Below, piece by piece: positions 59,353-64,000 of a stretch of 64,000 nt of DNA (position 1 is its first letter; every line of letters starts with the position of its first letter). The notes below the pieces were generated by a model that searched no databases, was not told the DNA's origin, and worked only from the letters and a program-made list of their open reading frames with translations. The DNA is taken from NCBI RefSeq assembly GCF_000715075.1, contig NC_134089.1, forward strand, positions 110,305,157-110,369,156, read 5' to 3'. The stretch is from Nicotiana tabacum (Eukaryota; Streptophyta; Magnoliopsida; Solanales; Solanaceae). Both the position numbers and the translations under genes were made by a program.

Positions 59353-61030
59353 CAACTTTGTTTCGTTCTCTTTCTTCCTTCACTTTGTTTCCATCCCTTG
59401 GCTCCTTTACCTTCTATTTTTACCTTTTAATCTCTGGTGCCTTTTTTTGAAGTAGTGTAACAGAAATTTACTGCAAAGCTTGACTTAGCAAATCTAATCT
59501 CTCATAGGCCAGGAAAAGTCAGGGGCCGTCTGGCCGGAGCCAGAATTTCAAGCTTATGACTTCGGAATTTTAATTGTTTTAAGTTATTGGGTTCTAAATT
59601 AATAATTTATACATATTTAATATAATATTTTTAAAACAAATACAGTGTTCGAATCAAAGCTAGACATTCGTTCTTCATCGAAAAATTACACAGAGTATAT
59701 AAAAAAATTATTTTTTATAGATATATATTAACCTTGAACACCTTTGTAAAAATTTGGATTAAAGTCCATGGGGACAAAAGGATTTTAAAGATGGAACTAG
59801 GACAATACAAGTGGTATTTTTCTTTACCATTCTTAGTGTTGCATGTAAAAAGAGATTCAATCTCATATGGTTGAAAGCCGAGGCAAAATGGATTGAGAAG
59901 TTGAATTTCTTTTATGACTTTTACAGTGGAAGGAGAATCCTACTGTATTTTGGAATAATAACAAAGTAGCAAGTGTCTTTGTCAAAAGTAATTAGTGTTG
60001 GGATTAAATTCATATTCTTTGCCACCATTATATATACAAACAGTAGGAATAAGTGATGTTAAAAAATGCATAATGGTGTAGGATCAAATTCACATTCTGC
60101 ACTATCTTATCAGCATATATGCACATACACACTAAGAAAAAGTGTTGTATGAGTTTAGCACCATATGCAGATTCACTTGTCAAACTCCTCATCTTCAGCA
60201 CAAACTCATACTCTATAACCGATGAGTGAAAATAAGAAGCAAGTACCACTCCATTATAGTTACAAACCTATTTTTATTCAACTAAAGTAATTCAACTTTA
60301 TTCACCATAACTATTATAGTGAAATTAAAATTATAGTGGGTAAAGTTAATTATTGAAATGTGACAAAAATAATTTTATAATTTTACTATTATAGTGGTTA
60401 AAGTTCTAATTATTTTAGTTAACAAATACAGTAATAATTTATTTTTTTGTCTTTATGATTTTAGTGGCTAAAATTCAGTTATTGCAATGCGACAAAAATA
60501 GTTTTGTAAGTTAATGAATATAGAGGATAAAGTTGAGGTCTTCATTTCGAGCGAGAATAAAGAAACTTTTAGTAGCAAGTTTTTTTCCTTTTAGTAGATC
60601 TTACGTGACACAAATTCGAATTAATTGGAAGGAAAAAAAAAAGTGGTGCATTGCATTACTAACTTGGATAATTGCTTGTGCTTCTTAAGATAAGAAAAAA
60701 ACAAAGAAAAGGACATGGTAGTTTTGGAAAAATTTTATTTTGTACATTTTTTTTTTTGTTTCACAATTTTGTGAACTCGAATTTTTATGGACTCAGAAGT
60801 GTAAGATCGGGGTTCATAAATTTATGTGATAAAAAGGAGGCTCGCATAACTAATATCAGTTATGTGAGATACACAATAAACTTCTCGTTTTGATGGGAGG
60901 AAGACTCCTCATTTCTGGAGTCTCAAGTTTTTCAGTGAGATATGCAGTTATATTCCTAAGATGGATTAATCAAATCAAAGATATTAGAAGAATCATTTTG
61001 TGCTGAGATGATTGGATGTTTGATTCACAT
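59353..61030. other. AT-rich intergenic DNA with a weak tandem repeat
   Basis: No gene seen. At about 60347-60515 a ~130-bp unit with TTGAAATGTGACAAAAATA and TATAGTGGTTAAAGTT appears twice in diverged form, like a small MITE-related repeat. Confidence 0.4.
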
Positions 61031-61033
61031 TAA

Positions 61034-61905
61034 GGTGTGTTTGGTACGAAGGAAAATATTTTTCAATTTTCCCATATTTGGTTGGCTTAAATGTTCTGTA
61101 AAATATTTTCATTATCAATTCATTTTTCTCCAATTGGAGGAAAATGTTTTCCTTATCAATAGAAGGAAAATATTTTCCAAAGCTCCTTCTCAACCTTCCC
61201 CACCCTCACCAACTCACCCACCCCCTCTCCAAAAAAAGGTTTTTTCTTTTTTTAAATTTCAGTTTCCGTTACCATCCACCCTACTACCCCTCCATCCCCC
61301 CTCCCCTCCACCCTCGCAAAAAAAAAATTATTTTTTTTACCTTAATTTTTTTTTTTTGCAATTTCAAATTTCTATTTTTTCATTTTTCTGCACCACCCAC
61401 CCCAACCCCCTCACCGCCCCCTCTCCTCCCCCATCGCACAAAAAAAAATTACTTTTTTTTGTAATTTAAATTTCTATTTTTTCGTTTTACTGCCCCCAGC
61501 CCCGCCCCCTGCCCCCCTCCCCCCTCGAAAAAAAATTTAAATATATTTTTTTATTTATCGGTTTAAATGCTCAAATTTTTACAAGTTTCAAAATTATGAG
61601 TTCGGTGGTTTATGTGTTTGGAAGTTTACGGGTTTAGAAATTATAAAGTTTACGAGTTCGAAATTCCGCGGTTTTGAAAGTTTAGCGATTTGAAAGTTTA
61701 TGAAATTTATGGGTCCGGAAGGTTGTTGGTTTGAAAGTTTATGGCTTCATATTTATTATATCTAAATTATTTATGAATACTCTTGAGAAGTCATTTTCCT
61801 TAATTTGCATACCAAACACCGAAAATGAATAAGATTACTACTTGTTTTCATTTTCTTGAAAAACATTTTCCACGGAAAATATTTTCCGTTATACCAAACA
61901 CACCC
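61034..61905. mobile_element. Tourist/Harbinger-like MITE (872 bp) with C-rich core
   Basis: The left end GGTGTGTTTGGTACGAAGG and the inverse of the right end, GGGTGTGTTTGGTATAACGG, form terminal inverted repeats that extend into GGAAAATATTTTCC. The flanks are TAA on both sides (61031-61033, 61906-61908), a PIF/Harbinger-type 3-bp duplication. The core (61190-61530) has three blocks of C-runs followed by A/T homopolymers. The proline-rich ORFs there are artefacts. Confidence 0.7.
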
Positions 61906-62137
61906 TAAACCATATATATTTGGATGGCCCCACTTGCTTAGATATTTTCATTTTTAGTACTGTTCCAAAGATTTTGATGAGTTTTCACCCTCTCCTTTTC
62001 TTGGGATCTATCCTTTTCTCCCTTTCCTTCTATTGCTAAAATTTCTGACATGCAAATAACTTGAGTTTTGATCCCACACCCTTTGTAAATAGCGTTCCTA
62101 TGACTTCTGGCTTTCTAGATCCTAGATTATATATATA

Positions 62138-62330
62138 CTCCCCCATTTCAATTCATGTAAACCCATTTGACTGGGCACGAAGTTTAAGAAAAGAGAGAAG
62201 ACTTTAGAATTTGTGATGTAAAATGAGGCACATATATTTTGTGTGACAATGTTACAAATAAGGAAATGGGTCATTCTTTTTGACACGGACCAAAAAGAAA
62301 AAAGATTCAGATAAATTGAAACGGAGGGAG
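62138..62330. mobile_element. Stowaway-like MITE (193 bp)
   Basis: Ends CTCCCCCATTTCAATTCATG and its inverse ATAAATTGAAACGGAGGGAG, the classical CTCCCTCCGTTTCAATTT inverted repeat, flanked by TA on both sides (62136-62137, 62331-62332). Confidence 0.88.
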
Positions 62331-62479
62331 TATTAGATTATGAATAAATCCATTAAAACGATTTTTTATTAAGAGATTATTTTCTGTGATTGTTCCAAGA
62401 TCCATTACATAATGGAAAGCAAATAAATAATTAATTTCGGAACTTTTGGCAATGCGTAAGAAACACATTAAGCAAACAT

Positions 62480-62995
62480 GTTAGGGATCGTATGGCAAAA
62501 TGCATTAGAGAAAAATAATGCATGCATTAACTTTTGGTATTTGCTAATTTCTTGTTTGGTATATTTTTTCAACCTATATATCACTAATGCAAGTATTAGT
62601 TATACAACCTATTTGGTATTATCCTATATATAACTAATAGATAGCGGGCAGCCCGATAAACTAAGCTCCCACTATGCGCGGGGTCCGAGGAAGGGCAAGA
62701 CCACAGTCTATTGTACGCAACCTTACCTTGCATTTTTGCAAGATGGTATTAGTAGCAAACGATGATATTAGTAATACGAAGGCTATTAATGCATGCATTA
62801 CCATGGTTAAAGATAAAATTATCCTTAAATTCCTTTAAAGCTATAGAATATGGAGGACATTTTGTAAATAAATTTTCTTAAAATTATGCAATGCATTTTA
62901 ATTTTTAATATACCAAACAGTAAATAAGAAATAATCTCTACATAACTAATACTTACATTACTAACTCATGCATTACTAATACACCTTATTCAACA
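62480..62995. repeat. Foldback-type MITE-like region
   Basis: The left half has TGTTTGGTATATT and CTAATGCAAGTATTAGTTAT. The right half has their inverses AATATACCAAACAGTAAAT and ATAACTAATACTTACATTAC. Sharp ends and target duplication were not found. An Au-SINE-like fragment interrupts it. Confidence 0.5.
62643..62744 (-). mobile_element. Au-SINE-like fragment, 3' part
   Basis: On the minus strand it reads TTGCAAAAATGCAAGGTAAG, GTTGCGTACAATAGAC, CTCGGACCCCGCGCATAG and GGGAGCTTAG..CGGGCTGCCC, the body of the plant Au SINE as I remember it. The tRNA-related 5' part with A and B boxes is missing. GC-rich in an AT-rich setting. Confidence 0.7.
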
Positions 62996-64000
62996 ATATT
63001 CTTATACACCCGACTAAATGACACCTTAGATGTACAACACAAATATAAAGCCTTCTTCTATAAGATTGTGTCTTTTGACTTAGCAGGGACCAGCTGTTAG
63101 GGAATGACGACATACACAATGAAAAGGAAATTGCAGGAAGAGAGTGGGAACCAATTATGATTGAAAAGTTAGACAAATGAAGGGATAACAGTAAGATTAG
63201 GACTGTCATATGTCCACTATATCTACCACAAGTTATATGTCAAAACAAGATGTGATTTCTTTTCAACTTTTTATTTCTCTGCCTTGTAACAAAAGATTCC
63301 TTTGCTTATGTTTTTTTCTTTTTCTAGCTTTTTATTATCAGCAGAGACGTCTGAACTAGTCTACGTCTATATCAGTAATTTAGCTCCAAAACCACTATTA
63401 TAATTTGCGTTACCTTATAGACTAGTCTCTCCATTTATAAATAAATTTCTCATCTCATTGAAATAGCATGGACATAAATCTTGAATTATTCAGATCGGGC
63501 TGCCAAGCCAAGGGTACAGGAACCGTTAAAAAAGATCAATTTAGACCGTTTTGAGACCATTTTGTAGAGCAAGAGCGGATTGAGAATTTTGTTCCTCGGC
63601 ATACTACTTTTTCGCCAGTTTTCATTCAATTTTCTATACATTAACCAAGGGAAAAACCAGCAAGCTACCTTACTTAGAAATGAGAAGAGCGAGGTTCCAT
63701 TCCAGCCATCTCTTTGGAAATGGAACTAAAAACATCGATCTCCGGAAATTGTTCTCATAAGTTAACTTAATACCATCTCAATACAACAGAAACGAGGAGA
63801 CTAGTTGACACTAATCCTAAGGTTGCAACAAGTAAATGGACCCCCAATTTGTGAAAGGTAAGAGCAGCAGTATGACTCAATCAACTCTATTAATTTTTGC
63901 TAGAGAAACATGGACCTACCCCCAACTTTCTTTTATTATGATATGTTACACCATACATGGAAAATGTTACAGGATGACACATTCCATCTTCAGATCTCTG
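62996..64000. other. AT-rich flank at the right edge
   Basis: No gene recognised. The stretch 63480-63960 is less AT-rich and could be the 3' UTR of a minus-strand gene lying beyond the window, but no coding frame supports this. Confidence 0.3.

Noticed and set aside
61008..61469. Proline-rich ORFs
   Set aside because: Product of C-runs and poly(A/T) in a MITE.
1..64000. Endogenous pararetrovirus, tRNA or rRNA genes
   Set aside because: None of the coat, movement or RT wording typical of pararetroviruses was seen, and no cloverleaf or rRNA core was recognised by eye; a dedicated search was not possible.

Overview
This is a plant nuclear window, almost certainly from the Solanaceae and plausibly Nicotiana-like. 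It holds two intact host genes, both on the + strand, inside a thick mosaic of nested and mostly dead retrotransposons and MITEs. The plant call rests on three things: an eight-exon gene with GT-AG introns encoding a plant-specific dynamin (DRP5A type), an intronless VQ-motif gene, and plant Ty1/copia, Ty3/gypsy, Stowaway, hAT and Au-SINE-like repeats. The genus is an inference from repeat style, not proven by the sequence.

Layout. 1-2991: minus-strand Ty3/gypsy body (RT, protease, gag), cut by the window edge. 2992-5790: its 5' LTR. 5791-8649: a related LTR in the opposite orientation that lacks its first ~75 nt, so the minus element probably jumped into it. 9750-10490: copia relic. 10895-11044: perfect 75-bp tandem duplication. 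11262-23330: a whole Ty1/copia element with its own imperfect target duplication, split in RNase H by a gypsy LTR remnant (16393-22365). 23491-24028 and 24091-24872: two hAT-type non-autonomous elements, each with an 8-bp target duplication. 25011-25630: palindromic tandem array between inverted repeats.

26008-30514: the DRP5A-like gene (821 aa), preceded by an M-phase MSA-like site and two TGGGCY site II elements. 32728-42890: a chromovirus array LTR-body-LTR-body-LTR, flanked by one 5-bp duplication. 43293-51425: a minus-strand copia element, interrupted by a 2.67-kb solo LTR of another family, whose 5' leader carries two LTR-plus-PBS units in a row. 51746-54775: a non-coding LTR element (LARD-like) full of minisatellites. 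58516-59193: the VQ-motif gene (225 aa). 59194-64000: AT-rich flank with Tourist-like, Stowaway-like and foldback elements and an Au-SINE-like fragment.

The two host genes have no evident joint function. DRP5A-type dynamins act in cytokinesis; VQ proteins bind WRKY factors and can be MAP-kinase substrates. All element ORFs carry stops or frameshifts, so no element appears autonomous. No rRNA, tRNA or CRISPR feature was seen. The most interesting content is structural: target-site duplications resolve the order of nesting, and three structures (triple LTR, double PBS leader, repeat-filled LARD) look like recombination products.
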